DNA from: Rana temporaria
Taxonomy: Eukaryota; Chordata; Amphibia; Anura; Ranidae
NCBI RefSeq assembly: GCF_905171775.1
Contig: NC_053497.1
Location: 106,229,157 to 106,293,156, forward strand
Direction: 5' to 3'
Length of the DNA: 64,000 nt
Shown here: positions 53,132 to 64,000 of the stretch, one piece after another
Numbering within the stretch: position 1 is the first letter of the stretch
How the letters are laid out: each line of letters starts with the position of its first letter
Made by a program: the position numbers and the translations under genes
Notes under the pieces: model-generated
The model's input: the letters and a program-made list of their open reading frames with translations, nothing else
What the model was told of the DNA's origin: nothing
The model's database searches: none

Positions 53132-53502
53132 TTCTCATACTGATTAAGATTCTGCAATGAATAAGGCCCAGATTGTTCAATAGTATTCCTTTAAAGGCCC
53201 AAACGTTTTTCCAGATTGGGATGGGGTGTGGAAGGGTTGGAACCTATGTCGGGTTACATTTCGGTCTGTCGACCCTCCATTTGAAATCAATGGGTTGCTC
53301 TATGCGTATGTAGTGATTTTTGGCACGATCTTGCATGCGTTCATAAAACGCTAAATGTGAATGCAGCCCTAATGAGAAAAATCAAATCTGATCTATTTTA
53401 GAGCTGTCTATTTTTTGTACAGATGACCTGTTATTCCACATAGTGATTTGGTATTTTTGCAGGAAGATAAATGTGGCTATTGGTCTAACATATGCAGCCC
53501 CC
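53132..53502. other. Intron with a TTCACAC-type half-element
   Basis: AATGTGAATGCAGCCC|TAA near 53355 is a right-hand end of the TTCACAC class; the left end is not clear. Confidence 0.35.
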
Positions 53503-53722
53503 TTAGACCCGGTTCACACAGGGGCGACATGACTTTGGGGGCGACTCGGCAAGGTGATCTCAAGATGACTTCAGAGGCGACTTGCAAAATGACTTCTGTA
53601 TTGTCAATGCAAGTCGCCCCCAAAGTTGTACAAGAACCTTTTTCTAAGTCGGAGCGACTTGAGTCGCTCCTATTAGAACAGTTCCATTGAACAGTCAGTC
53701 GCCCCTGTGTGAACCAGCACAA
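53503..53722 (+). mobile_element. TTCACAC MITE with GCGACT interior, copy 2
   Basis: TTA|GACCCGGTTCACACAGGGG on the left, CGCCCCTGTGTGAACCAGC on the right. The interior GGGCGACTCGGCAAGG, GCAAGTCGCCCCCAAAG and TCGGAGCGACT...AGTCGCTCC matches 23327-23580. Confidence 0.8.
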
Positions 53723-54987
53723 AGAAGTTCTACCTATTTTGTCACTGCTTTCTTTTTTTAATTTGTTATGGCAATGCTAGAGTGTTTCTTTACTTTTGAG
53801 AAGAGTTGGGGTCACCTCTAGAATTTTGCTTATAGACAAGGGTGGAATGAATTGGCTCCTTGCAGGGATATCTGTGTCTTTCTGGAGCACCCGGTAAGAT
53901 CTGCTTATTGAACTTTTATGTCCAAGTGCTGGTACTTGAATAGATTGGCGTAAGACGGATTGCATTTTGGGGCTTCTCTGGGCTTAGCACAGGGCCACAA
54001 GCTACATGTGCCGAGTCCGGTGCATTTGTGTATATAGCCGAATAATATGGCAGGCTTGACCTAAAGCAGTTCTGTTTTGAGAGAGGTATGAGGCTTTCCA
54101 TTGCAGGCCTCTTTTCGAAAATGCTAGAGGCCTGGTTGTTTCTGACTTCAGTATATTTTCATTCAAAGTTCTGGAAAAAAACATGCTATAAATGAGTGTT
54201 GTAAACTTGATAAGTAGCTCTGACACTTTTTTTTATCTGCATACATTTTCCGGGTCAGTGTCTCTGACAACATTGAAGTCAAAGCATCAAAATGACAGCC
54301 ACTGAACTAGCATTGTAAAAAGAGTTGAGTAACGGCAGCCTCTATTGATCTCTTATGACAGCGTCCCTCACAACTAGGATGCTGAATGATCGTTCTAAAA
54401 TGAGAGTAGCGTAAACCCAAATTCTCAAATTGCCTAGTGATGAGTCTAGGAGATATCACAATGTCTCGTACAGTGGATCAGGCACAAATAATGTAAAGCA
54501 GTAAAAGTCAATACACAACGACAAATGTTTTAGCACGTTTGCAGAAATTCTTACCGGGACTACAGGCTCTTTGCCAGGCCAGACATGACCCCTTTTTTTA
54601 TTTTTTGAGGCAAGTCGGTAGCTGACACAATTTTGTTTGCAAAGAAGTTTACATGATCATATGTATTTTTTTTTTTTTTCCTTTTTTCTCTTCTTAACCT
54701 GCTGGTTTGTTTGTTCTTACGCAAGAAAAGTGACTTTAAGGTTAAAGTCTCTTCATAACACGCCAGTTTTGGACTTTCGACCCAGCGCACATTTAAAGAA
54801 GCCGAAAGCATTCTGGAGCCTGAAATATGTTTTTCTGTATCCTGTGATCTTCCTTCTTTCTGCACAGTCTGTATTCTCAGGGAAATATTTCAGGGCTTCG
54901 TTCTGTATCAAAAGTTGACATTGTAAGCGCTCTTATATATTTTTTGGAGATAACTGACTTGCATGGTCATTTTACGTAAACTAACTC
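53723..54987. other. Non-repetitive intron sequence
   Basis: No transposon ends recognised. A T-run at about 54665-54680 is present. Frames at 54560-54918 have no domain. Confidence 0.4.
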
Positions 54988-55427
54988 TAATGCCGCGTAC
55001 ACACGATCGGACATTCCGACATCAAAACCGTGGATTTTTTTTCCGACAGATTGTTCGCTCAAACTTGTCTTGCATACACACGGTCAAACAAATGTCGCAA
55101 ATTCTGAACGTCAAGAACGCGGTCATGTACAACACTACGACGAGCCAAGAAAAATGAAGTTCAATGATTCCGAGCATGCGTCTAATTGATTGCGAGCTTG
55201 ATTCCGAGCATGCGTAAGCTTTTTGTGCATCGGAATTGGCTACAGACGATTGGAATTTCCGACAAGAACTTTTGTTGTCTGAAAAATTGAGAACCAGCTC
55301 TCAAACATTTGTTGTCAAATTCCAACAGCAAATGTCCGATGGAGCCTACACACGGTTGGATTTTCCGACAACAAGCTCACATTGAATATTTGTTGACGGA
55401 AATTCCGACCGTGTGTACGCGGCATAA
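54988..55427 (+). mobile_element. GTACACACG MITE, perfect TAA duplication
   Basis: The element 54991-55424 begins TGCCGCGTACACACGATCGG and ends TCCGACCGTGTGTACGCGGCA. TAA flanks both sides (54988-54990 and 55425-55427), as in PIF/Harbinger insertions. The interior repeats TTCCGAC/GTCGGAA and CCGAGCATGCGT motifs. Noncoding. Confidence 0.88.
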
Positions 55428-56361
55428 GTCAGAGTTCTGCAGGGCTGAGCAGTCAAAGCCAGAGTGATGTTAGAATTGTCAGCAGTAGCAACCAGTCGGC
55501 TTTCATCTGAGGTTGCTATGAGTGACCTCTCCACATCTGCCCGGCATTCTGAATCCCCAGCATGTGTCGGCTGGCTATACCCCCCCACTTTGGATTCTGT
55601 GCCGCAGACTGTGGGATTTGGCTCGGGATAACGCCTGGAGGCAGTTGCACTGACGACGAGGGTGCAGGAGCGCCGGCTGCCGCTACAAGTCTGCTCATGC
55701 TGGCTTCCCTGACAAAAGGCGCTCTCACTACCAGCGGCAAACATTCCCAGGCCAGCCCTGTTTAACTCTTGCAGCATCATCGTATGGAACACTCTGTCTG
55801 CGCTGCAAATCATAAAAGGGACCCATATATTTTTCGAATATGCCAAGCGTATCTTCCATGGCCCTAATTATTTATTCGCCATATGTTTCATATTTCTCCT
55901 GAAAGAGAATGTGAAGTGACTTCCTTTTTTTAACCTCGGGAATGATTTAATGCCCAAGTTTTACTTTTATTTCTCATCAAACTGGCTGACAGAAAATGAT
56001 AGAGGGCTGGACAGTTTTTACCGCATCTCCCAGCATGCTCTGCTGCACAGTGAGGACCTGTCATTTCAAGCTATTATAGAGTGGCTTTAAAGTGGTATAA
56101 CAGTGCATTTCAATATTTTCAAGAAGTACACGAATGACACTGCTCTTTCTTTTTATAGATTGAAATGTATTAAACATATGTTGAAAATCGCTAAATAGTG
56201 TTAGTCAAGAGAAACTGTAAAGCTGGCCGCATTTGATCTGGTCAGTTGCAATCCTTTACTTTTCTTTGTATCAAAACCACAATTGTATGTCTTCGATTGA
56301 TTTGTATTTTTGACAAAAAAATGTATTAAAAGTTCTATCAAATCGCCATGTTATGTGGCCA
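55428..56361. other. Non-repetitive intron, with a GC-richer patch
   Basis: 55500-55760 is GC-richer than its surroundings and without repeats. The minus-strand frames there have no domain and no flanking splice sites that make a convincing exon. Candidate conserved element only. Confidence 0.4.
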
Positions 56362-56449
56362 ACTTTAAAGTAAATGTAAACCAAATATGCTGCTTTTTTT
56401 ACTAGCTTCTGGCTTTTATTATGATGCCTTAGTATACATGGACACTAAG

Positions 56450-56746
56450 GGGGTTATTTACTAAAGGCAAAGCCACTTGGCACTACAAGGGCATTTGGAA
56501 GTGCAGTCGCTATAGATCTGAGGTGGACATGCAAGGAAAATAAACAGCTTTTTAGCTTGCACCTTATTAAAATCGGCAGAGCTTCCCCTAATTTCAGAGC
56601 TTCCTCTCAGATCTACAGCGACTGCACTTCCAAGTGCACTAAAGGCAAAGGGGATTTGCCTTTAGTAAATGAGAAAAGAAAAAGGGGGGTTCCCCTGGGT
56701 AGACTTTTAAGGCACTAATAATATAATGCCTTTAGTAAATAACCCC
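56450..56746 (+). mobile_element. MITE with GGGGTTATTTACTAAAGGC ends
   Basis: Near-perfect terminal inverted repeats: GGGGTTATTTACTAAAGGCA and TGCCTTTAGTAAATAACCCC. The inner arms also pair (GGAAGTGCAGTCGCTATAGA with CTACAGCGACTGCACTTCC). The whole is close to one long palindrome. Target duplication not clear. Confidence 0.8.
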
Positions 56747-56874
56747 TGTTTGTTCAAAACCTACTAGTGTATAGCCAGAATTTCCTCCTGCTCTTTTGTC
56801 TCCATATGGAGGTGACATAACTTTTCAAAGAAGACTAACAGGCAGGTACTTAGAAAAGCATAGCAAAGAATTGC

Positions 56875-57322
56875 TTAGGCCTCATGCACATTGGATGTTT
56901 TTGCAGCTGCTCCTAGGAACGTTTTTTTGTTCCTACCGCTAAACGCCCCTCCATGTTAGCCTATGTGTCCATGCACACACAGGCTTTTAGCAGAATTTAG
57001 TGGCAGAGGCTATTAGAGGCAGAAAAAATCCCTCCACTGCCAATGCATCTGGGAGCTACAGAGTTTTGGCAGAAAAAACGATTGCCAGTGCTAAACATGA
57101 AGAAACGCTAGGCGGTTTTGCACTTGAGCGCTTATTCATTTCAATAGCCAGAATACATAATTATTCTGGCCAATGAAATGAATTAACATCCACTTTCATG
57201 ACGCCTGTAAACGTGCCTAATACTTGTAAAGCATTAGACACAAGCGTCAGGCTTTATCTCTGCTGCCAGGAGGAAAGGCTTCTAGGGGAATTTGCAAAAC
57301 GTCCAGCGTGCATGAGACCTTA
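56875..57322 (+). mobile_element. CATGCAC MITE, perfect TTA duplication
   Basis: The element 56878-57319 begins GGCCTCATGCACATTGG and ends CCAGCGTGCATGAGACC, flanked by TTA on both sides. The ends differ in sequence from the TTCACAC and GTACACACG families but share the layout GGCC + CA-rich motif and the TWA duplication. Confidence 0.83.
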
Positions 57323-57479
57323 TAGATGGACAAATACTGTATGGAGATAACTGAGCGATAATGGAAGTATTTTTACGGAGCTAAAAAAACAGCAAAGTGG
57401 AAAACCACAAACCTACACCTAACATTAGATGCATTTCATCACTATAGAACCTTTTTGAGGGTACAGACTAGAACAGCTC

Positions 57480-58195
57480 TGAGTATGTCATGTATAGCAC
57501 AATATACAGAGTAGGATGGATATAGAGAGTCTAGCATACAGCACAATGTACAGATTGGGATGGATATAGAGAGTCTAGCATACAGCACAGTGTACAGAGT
57601 GGGATGGATATAGAGAGTCTAGCACAGTGTACAGAGTGGGATGGATATAGAGAGTCTAGCATACAGCACAGTGTACAGAGTGGGATGGATATAGAGAGTC
57701 TAGCACAGTGTACAGAGTGGGATGGATATAGAGAGTCTAGCATACAGCACAATGTACAGATTGGGATGGATATAGAGAGTCTAGCACAGTGTACAGAGTG
57801 GGATGGATATAGAGAGTCTAGCATACAGCACAATGTACAGAGTGGGATGGATATAGAGAGTCTAGCATACAGCACAATGTACAGAGTGGGATGGATATAG
57901 AGAGTCTAGCATACTGCACAATGTACAGAGTGGGATGTATATAGATAGTCTAGCATACTGCACAATGTACAGAGTGGGATGTATATAGATAGTCTAGCAT
58001 ACTGCACAATGTACAGAGTGGGATGTATATAGATAGTCTAGCATACAGCACAATGTACAGAGTGGGATGGATATAGAGAGTCTAGCATACAGCACAATGT
58101 ACAGAGTGGGATGGATATAGAGAGTCTAGCACAGTGTACATAGTGGGATGGATATAGAGAGTCTAGCATACAGCACAGTGTACAGAGTGGGGTGA
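57480..58195 (+). repeat. 44/37-bp minisatellite
   Basis: Units GTACAGAGTGGGATGGATAT + AGAGAGTCTAGCATACAGCA + CA(A/G)T (44 bp) alternate with a shorter form lacking the 7-bp ATACAGC (37 bp). A 44+37 pair is 81 bp, a multiple of three, so frames stay open (RLSISIPLCTLCC on the minus strand, GMDIESLAQCTEW on the plus strand). Not a gene. Confidence 0.95.
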
Positions 58196-60356
58196 ACTCA
58201 AAGTATGTCACGTACAGCGGAATACACAGAGTAAGCTCACACTTGCTATTGCAGATATGAAGCTCTCTTTCTGTAGTGCATGTCACACTAAACTGTAATT
58301 TGAGCGCATGTGGGAGGGGCTTCCTCTCAAATCTCACTTCCTGAAGGTTCCCCTTTAATGGATATGGATGGGGTTAACAATTGGTTTTTAAAATATTCTG
58401 CCAGTGGAGGAGTAATTTTTGTTTTATTTGCTTATAAATGGACATCTTTGTTAAGTGTAATTGGTTGTTACTTGTATTACAAGCTTCTGTTGTTTATGGA
58501 ACCTAAATATAGCCAGATGTGTTGTATAATAACTTATATAATGTTCTGATATAACGGACACGTGCTAACTCCTAATTGTATAAAAAGAGACATGTAGAAA
58601 TGTGTTGCTCTTTGTACTTTTATACAAGATAAGCCCTCTTTTGTGTCCAAGGTTACAAATGATGCCAAATTACAAGGTGGTTGGGTTGTCTGATTGTGGA
58701 AAGTGGAACATGGAAGATCTACAGTTTTTTACAAAAAGATGTCTTAGGCACCTTTCACACAAGCACCCTCCCTTCTATCACAGCAGGGGCGGAACGTTGT
58801 GTCAGATCAGAACAGAAACAAATGTGCCCATCCTTGTCCATTCTGATTGTTCCTCCATCTTGTGATGGAGGAATATGGGTCCTATTTGATCCAGATGTAA
58901 TCCATCTATATATGATCGGGTCGTTGAAATGATCCTAGGCAATTGAACAGACTTCTATATGGTTGGATATAAATGGATGCACATCTGGCCACCTGTAGGG
59001 GATATAGTGTAATGTAATCGGGTGTCAAAAATGGATTGCTAGAATGCCCGCGTGACAGGGGCCTCGGGGTATGTGGTTTCCCGTCCGTCACAAGTAATGT
59101 AAGGTGAGGAACAGATTTTATTTTCTGTATGTAATTTGAGTGAAAAATGTAGCCACTCATAAGAATGAACATATCTGCATTTGAAGAGAAAAGTTCTGTG
59201 ACATTTCTGAGGTTGACTTTCTCTTCTGTCAAAGTTGTCCCACAAATGGGAGAATAGGTGTATTGTCCCTAATAACATGCACAATGAAATCTGTCACTTT
59301 GGTTGCAAAACAGACCCAAAGAATAATAGTAATGTTTTTGCACGTAATATACACCATATTTGGTTCACTACATTAAGTGCCAACCAGCTGAAAATTCCCA
59401 AACCAGCTTTACATAGGAATTCCTCATCCAACCCCAGGAAATACAGTGTGTGACTGAGAGCTGGATGGAAGTCTTCTGTAGAGTTTGAAAGTGCAGGGGT
59501 TGCATGACCTAACTGGCAGCAGATCCCGAGGCAGTAGTGCCCTTTGGCACAGAGCCCAAAGACATGGGGTGGGGAGGAAAAGCATGGCGTTCTAAAATCG
59601 CTGCTGACCGGTCTGGAACCGGCTTCATCCGAGCAGCATTGCCCCTTATGTGGGACTAACAATGCTTCTTTCTTTGCTGGCTTGTTAGTGGTGACGAGGC
59701 TGTTGTGTCTCGCTGCGCCCTTCTCTCCCCCCCACCATGTCATGTGCTGCCTTGCTGTGACTGCAGTTAATGTTTAGCGCGTACATTGTACACTCCAGCC
59801 CACCGACACGCTGTATATAGATCTATACGCTCCGCACTGCCTCTGCTAAAGAAGCACTCCGCCCTGATAAACATTCAGCACCTTGCGTTAAATCCATCTG
59901 TATAGCCAAAACCTCTTTACTTTTTTTAAGTTTTGGATATCGTAGGGAAAGGGTTAGGGCCCCATTAGTTATTTTTTTCTGTCTTTGTCCCTTTTGGGAG
60001 ATTTTCCTTTTTACTTTTTGTATTGAAGAGCTATTTATACAAAGTGAGGGAATTCCCCCATTGGACAGGTGGCCCCATTGATAAATCTACCCTCCCCTCT
60101 TGTTTTGGTGACAGCTACCACATTTTGCTTTCCCATCATATATGCTGCCTCGATAATAGTCACCAGGGAAAATCTCGGCACCAACGGCAGCAAAACTTCA
60201 CAGGGGTTCAGACCTTTGACAACTTTTTACAAAACTTTTTAAATTATTGGCAAAGTAAAAAATGTCTGTCACTTGAATTGATGCAGGAGTCCTCCCTATC
60301 AAATAGTTTTATTACCTTTTGATCCCGCCATTAAACCTGCACCTTTCCACTTTCTG
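58196..60356. other. Mostly non-repetitive intron, about 2.1 kb
   Basis: TTAGGCACCTTTCACACAAGC at 58744 starts a TTTCACAC-type element whose right end may be CCCGCGTGACAGGGGCC near 59060, a weak match. The 149-codon minus-strand frame at 59294-59743 has no domain. Nothing else recognised. Confidence 0.4.
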
Positions 60357-60430
60357 TAACAGACCAAGCTGTCCAGCAAAAGTGTCAGTTAGAAGGTTGA
60401 GACAAATCATTTAACACTGACATGGGTGCT
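60357..60430 (+). repeat. Interspersed repeat segment, pair of 16690-16760
   Basis: AACAGACCAAGCTGTCCAGC, AAAAGTGTCAGTTAGAAGG and GTTGAGACAAATCATTT match the segment near 16700-16755 almost base for base. Confidence 0.65.
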
Positions 60431-61054
60431 TACAATGATTAACTTTTGATTTCATAATGTAAACTGTTTTATACCAACAGGAAAACGCTCTTGGTGTAAC
60501 TGCTTAAAATGTGCTATCTGGTTTCAAGATTTAAAGTGGAAACTAAAGCTAAACTTCGCAAAACTTCCTCTCCTTTAAAGGTCCGACGTCTCTCTTTGGC
60601 ACCGGCATCTTCTACCAAACTTCTACTGATTGCTGGGCTGCTGCCATCTTTATTGGCCAGCGCGGGGTGAAATTACTCCTGTGCATTTGCAGGACTGCAC
60701 TTGTACATTCCAAAGAATTCTGCGAGCAGGCAAGTAGGTTTCTTTTATTGCAGAAGAGACATTGCATGTCTCCTGTGCAGTATAGACAAAGCAAACCATA
60801 ATTATATTTGACAATGCAATATAAGCTTACATGGAAAATCTTCTTTCATGTGGTGAGCTCTGCCAGTTGGCTGGCCATCTTTCCACAACTTTCTGGATTT
60901 CCTGTATGCTTTGTAGCTTCTCCTCTGCTGTTTGCTTTCAATTTCTAAGGACTATATATCCCATGGTAATTTTCTGCATGCAAGCAGTGATTCCTGCACT
61001 GACCCCGCCTCCTGAAACTCCTCCTCCAGGCACATTTGTATTTCTGAAGGCAGC
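60431..61054. other. Intron, nothing firmly recognised
   Basis: TTTAAAGTGGAAACTAAAGC at about 60530 may be a TTAA-type end. No gene seen. Confidence 0.4.
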
Positions 61055-61584
61055 TGTTTCGTCAGATTTGGCGACCTGTCAGATTTTGTAATGAAAGTGA
61101 TGTTTCAGCGCCACCATCTTGCTACACCCCGCACTCGTCCACAGTAAGGATACAGTGAGAAGGCGGCAAGCGGACTTCTTGTTACACTCTCCATGCATTA
61201 CACATGTCTTTTTAACAGTAAACTCAGCTTATATAGTGAAATTCGTTATTTTTAAATCCGTAAGACTATTTTTATGTTGATTTTTTAAAGCAGCAGTGTT
61301 CTGTCAGATTAGCAAACCCTGTGAGATCAGCAGGCTTGCCCCTGCTTTTAAAATTCAACATATAAACAGTCAGACAGATTTTTTAATGGTGTGTTTCACT
61401 GTATAAGCTTAGTTTACTGTTAAAAATAACTGCAATGCAAGACTCTGGTGGGTGTAACAAGATGTCCGCTTGCTGCATTCTCACTGTATCCTTGCTGTGG
61501 ATTAGTGCAGGATGTAGCAAGATGGTGGCGTTGGAACGTCGCTTCCATTACAGAATCTGACGGATCACCAAATCTGAAGAAACA
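61055..61584. mobile_element. Foldback element, copy 2
   Basis: Left arm TGTTTCGTCAGATTTGGCGA, right arm ACCAAATCTGAAGAAACA. The internal order matches 30177-30703: GCCACCATCTTGCTACA, GCGGACTTCTTGTTACA, CAGCAGTGTTCTGTCAG, and GTGAGATCAGCAGGCTTG. The arms are about 200 bp and imperfect, more diverged than in copy 1. Confidence 0.82.
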
Positions 61585-61719
61585 CAGGCTCTGTGAAATG
61601 TGTGACAGCGGTGCCTATTCACAGTCCAGTGAATGCGTGTCACAGATATCAAGGAAGTAAATTTGTGTGGATTATCGCAAATAAATTTACAAACTTCAAG
61701 ATTATTCAGATTAATACCA

Positions 61720-62171
61720 TTAGTGCCGGTTCACACTACAGCGACTTGGGATCCGACTTGTCAGACCTCAAGTCACCCCAAGTCACTTGACATAAGAAAT
61801 TCCATTATAGTTAATGAGAGCCATCTTAATGTACACTACTGAAGTTGCTACGACTTCAGAAAAGGTTCCTGTACTACTTCAAGGCAACTTCTAGGCAACT
61901 TGTACCCACAGATTTCAATGGAAGTTGCCTCCAAAGTTGGATCTCCATCTTAACTGAAGCAACTTTCCAGGAAAAGAAAATAGTTTACTCAGGCAAACCC
62001 CTCCCTTCCACAGAGATGATTATTATGTGATTGGCCACAGCCAAAGTCGCCTGTCCTGGGGGCAACTTTAAGTCGCATTGTAAGTTGCTCAAAGTCACGC
62101 TGAAGTCGCCTCCAAATTGCCTTGCAAAGTCGCGCTGTAACTCAGGTTGCCCCTGTGTGAACCGGCACGTA
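61720..62171 (+). mobile_element. TTCACAC MITE with GCGACT-like interior, copy 3
   Basis: Element 61723-62168: GTGCCGGTTCACACTACAGC on the left, GCCCCTGTGTGAACCGGCAC on the right; flanks TTA and GTA (one mismatch). The interior CAAGTCACCCCAAGTCAC and GTTGCTCAAAGTCACG is a diverged form of the GCGACT motifs at 23327 and 53506. Confidence 0.8.
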
Positions 62172-62233
62172 AGCTATAAATAATTGAAATGGAATGTAGA
62201 AATATATTAGTTTGCGTTTTAACAATAGACGCT

Positions 62234-62614
62234 TTAAAGTGATTTGAAACCGTTTTTTTTTTTTATATTTTTTTAATAGCAAAAATGTTCTACTTGCCTG
62301 CTCTGTGCAATAGTTTTTGCACAGAGAACTCCCAATATGCTTGCTTATGGGGGCACTTGTGCAGGCTTGACCCTGAGCCACGCTATGTGTGTGTGTGGCT
62401 TGGCCCCGTTTTCTGCTTACTGGCTGTGATTGACAGCAGCAGGAGCCAATGGCTCCTGTTGCTTCCTCTGTCCAGTGAGGAGAGTGAGAATGGAGAGAGC
62501 CATTGCACTTGTACACATCACTGGATCAGGTTTGGGTAAGTATAAGGTAGGGCTGGGATGGGGAGTCCAATGCATGCAGAAGGTTTTTTTACCTTAATTC
62601 AGAGAATGCATTAA
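62234..62614 (+). repeat. TTAA-type repeat related to family B
   Basis: TTTAAAGTGATTTGAAACC, CTTGCCTGCTCTGTGC-TTTTGCACAGAG, and GATTGACAGCAGCAGGAGCC resemble families at 31257 and 62611. Not coding. Confidence 0.6.
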
Positions 62615-63085
62615 AGTGATACTAAAGTCTAAGTTTTTTATTTCCTTAAAAATAACAAACTTGTTATACTTCCCTGCATATTAGAAAGTGGTTTTGCACA
62701 GAGCAGCCCAGATACTCCTCTCCTCAGGGCCCTTGCCAGCACTCCTGGCCCTGCCTAGTGCCCCCACAGCAAGCAGCTTGCTGTGGGGGCACCCAAGTCG
62801 CTGCTCTGTGTGTCAGTTCTGACATGGAGCTGCGGTTCGGTCCCACCCCCTCTCTCCTCATTGGCTTACTGACTTTGGCAGCAGTGGGAGCCAATGGAGC
62901 CACACTGCCATCTTAGCCAATGAGGAGGGAGAGTCCTGGGCAGCCGAGACACTCCTGCAACATCACTTGATCGAAATGGGGCTCAGGTAAGTATGAGGGG
63001 GGCTGCTGCACACAGAAGGTTTTTTATCTTAATGCATAGACTGCATTAAGATAAAAAAAAACTTCTGGCTTTACAACTGCTTTAA
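62611..63085 (+). mobile_element. TTAA-ended element
   Basis: TTAAAGTGATACTAAAGTC on the left and CTTTACAACTGCTTTAA on the right are imperfect inverted repeats with TTAA at both borders. The interior has TTTTGCACAGAGCAG, AGCCAATGG and TTAATGCATAGACTGCATTAAG palindrome parts. Noncoding. Confidence 0.65.
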
Positions 63086-63612
63086 GGTAAAAAAAAATAA
63101 AAATGTTATGCCTTTTTAGATATGCTTTATTTAGTTAAGTATTTTAGGGACTGGGAACACTGTCCTTCTGACCCGCTCATGTTGACAGCGATCAGCTCAT
63201 CCTTTTAGTAAATATTTGCTTTGCTAACCAATCAATCCTGCCCTGTCTTCTACATAATCTGTTTCAGACAAATGCTGTTTAATTGCAAGCTCTGTGGCAC
63301 CACTGGCTCATTCCTCGACTCACAGAGCCAGTAATCAAATTTCTAGCATAACCATAAATACCTATCTTTCCAGAAAAAAAAAACTTCCCTGCCTGTCATG
63401 ATGATCCTCTGATTTCAATGCATTCCGAGGTACTGACCTATAATAAACCCACATATCGTCTGTAATCCTGACAGCGCTTTCACTTCACTTGCTTCATAGT
63501 CAGCAGAAACGATTGAATGCAAGAGGATCAGCATGACAGTCATATAAGTAGTATTTGTAGGAGAAGAGGTCAACTGTGGCTGCCTGTGTATGTTTACTAG
63601 CAGGGCTTTCCT
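63086..63612. other. Non-repetitive intron sequence
   Basis: No repeat or coding signature recognised. Confidence 0.4.
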
Positions 63613-64000
63613 TTAAAGTGGTTGTAAAGGCAGAAGGTGTGTACCTTACTGGTCTTTATGCATGTACAGTAGGTAAAAAAAACTCCTGTATGCAGCCCCC
63701 CCAATACATACCTGAGCCCAAGCTCAATCCAGTGATGTGCAGGTAAGCCAAGGCTCTGTCTGCTCTCTTGCTCCTCATTGGCTCAGATACAGCAGTAGGG
63801 GTCATTGGCGCCTGCTGTTGTCAATCAGAGCCAGTGATTGTGTTTTTGTGCAAGCCAAATTGCATAGTGTATTAGCACCATGCAGTTAGTTTTGGCGTGA
63901 TTTAAAAAAATGGTCAGGGACTTCTTTTTCCCTCTGTTACACCTGTATGTATCTTACTCTGTACTTTGATACAAAGTTACAGTGTTGAAGTCTGATCACA
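63613..64000 (+). mobile_element. TTAA-ended element, cut by the window edge
   Basis: Starts TTTAAAGTGGTTGTAAAGG, the same terminus as 18204, followed by CAGAAGGTGTGTACCTTA and CATACCTGAGCCCAAGC. The right end lies beyond 64000 or is degraded. Confidence 0.6.

Larger units (their letters stand above)
14117..64000 (+). other. RXRA: RXRA intron 1 (5' part)
   Basis: The intron begins with GTGAGTGTGACC at 14117. I searched the translated frames for the expected next coding exon (the DFSTQ/DFSSQ-type start and GMGPPFSVIS-like segment) and did not see it, so the rest of the window is interpreted as one intron of at least 49.9 kb. A very long first intron is also known in other vertebrate RXRA genes. 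The extent rests on not finding an exon, so a short alternative exon could have been missed. Confidence 0.75.

Noticed and set aside
55346..55846. 166-codon minus-strand frame in a GC-richer patch as a host exon
   Set aside because: No recognisable domain, no convincing flanking splice sites, and composition alone explains the open frame.

Overview
This is a vertebrate genome window dominated by transposon fossils and minisatellites. It contains one recognisable host coding exon. At 14089-14116 on the plus strand a Kozak ATG opens a 28-nt segment encoding MDTKHFLPL plus the first base of the next codon, followed at once by a GTGAGT splice donor. That is the first coding exon of retinoid X receptor alpha (RXRA). 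The second coding exon was not found, so about 49.9 kb (14117-64000) reads as RXRA intron 1, and positions 1-13.8 kb are upstream flank. The repeat repertoire (families with TTCACAC or GTACACACG ends, TTAA-ended elements, Tc1 fossils, PIF/Harbinger) suggests an anuran, probably a true frog (ranid). That assignment rests on recalled repeat families, not on a database search.

Upstream flank. A small hAT MITE with a perfect 8-bp target duplication lies at 340-487. A 30-bp minisatellite (1811-5210) is interrupted by a second, inverted copy of the same hAT MITE (3073-3199) and by a roughly 600-bp insert (4153-4752). That insert carries a hammerhead-ribozyme-like fold on the minus strand. A nearly complete but broken PIF/Harbinger transposon (5397-9118) holds its two classical genes tail to tail: a Myb/SANT-like gene with an intact 109-bp intron, and a DDE transposase. 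A 32-bp minisatellite, partly reorganised into a 65-bp higher-order repeat, runs from about 9.3 to 13.8 kb. It is interrupted by an LTR-like insert (11692-12725) and a 72-bp MITE (13729-13800), and it ends against the GC-rich RXRA 5' region.

Intron 1. A 69-bp minisatellite (14444-15310) begins about 330 bp after the exon, so the exon is bracketed by tandem arrays. Beyond it are many MITEs. One PIF/Harbinger-like set has 3-bp TWA target duplications and TTCACAC, GTACACACG or CATGCAC ends. A second set has TTAA ends. Two families are built as chains of consecutive short hairpins. There are two copies of a 530-bp foldback element, two hAT elements, nested Tc1/mariner fossils at 40.4-44.0 kb, and one 5'-truncated L1 LINE with a 15-bp target duplication (47100-47998). 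Further minisatellites lie at 25.5 and 57.5 kb.

I saw no tRNA or rRNA gene, no CRISPR array, and no second host gene. Most long open frames are products of tandem repeats. Stretches listed as non-repetitive are places where I saw nothing recognisable; some may be intronic enhancers, which needs cross-species alignment to decide.
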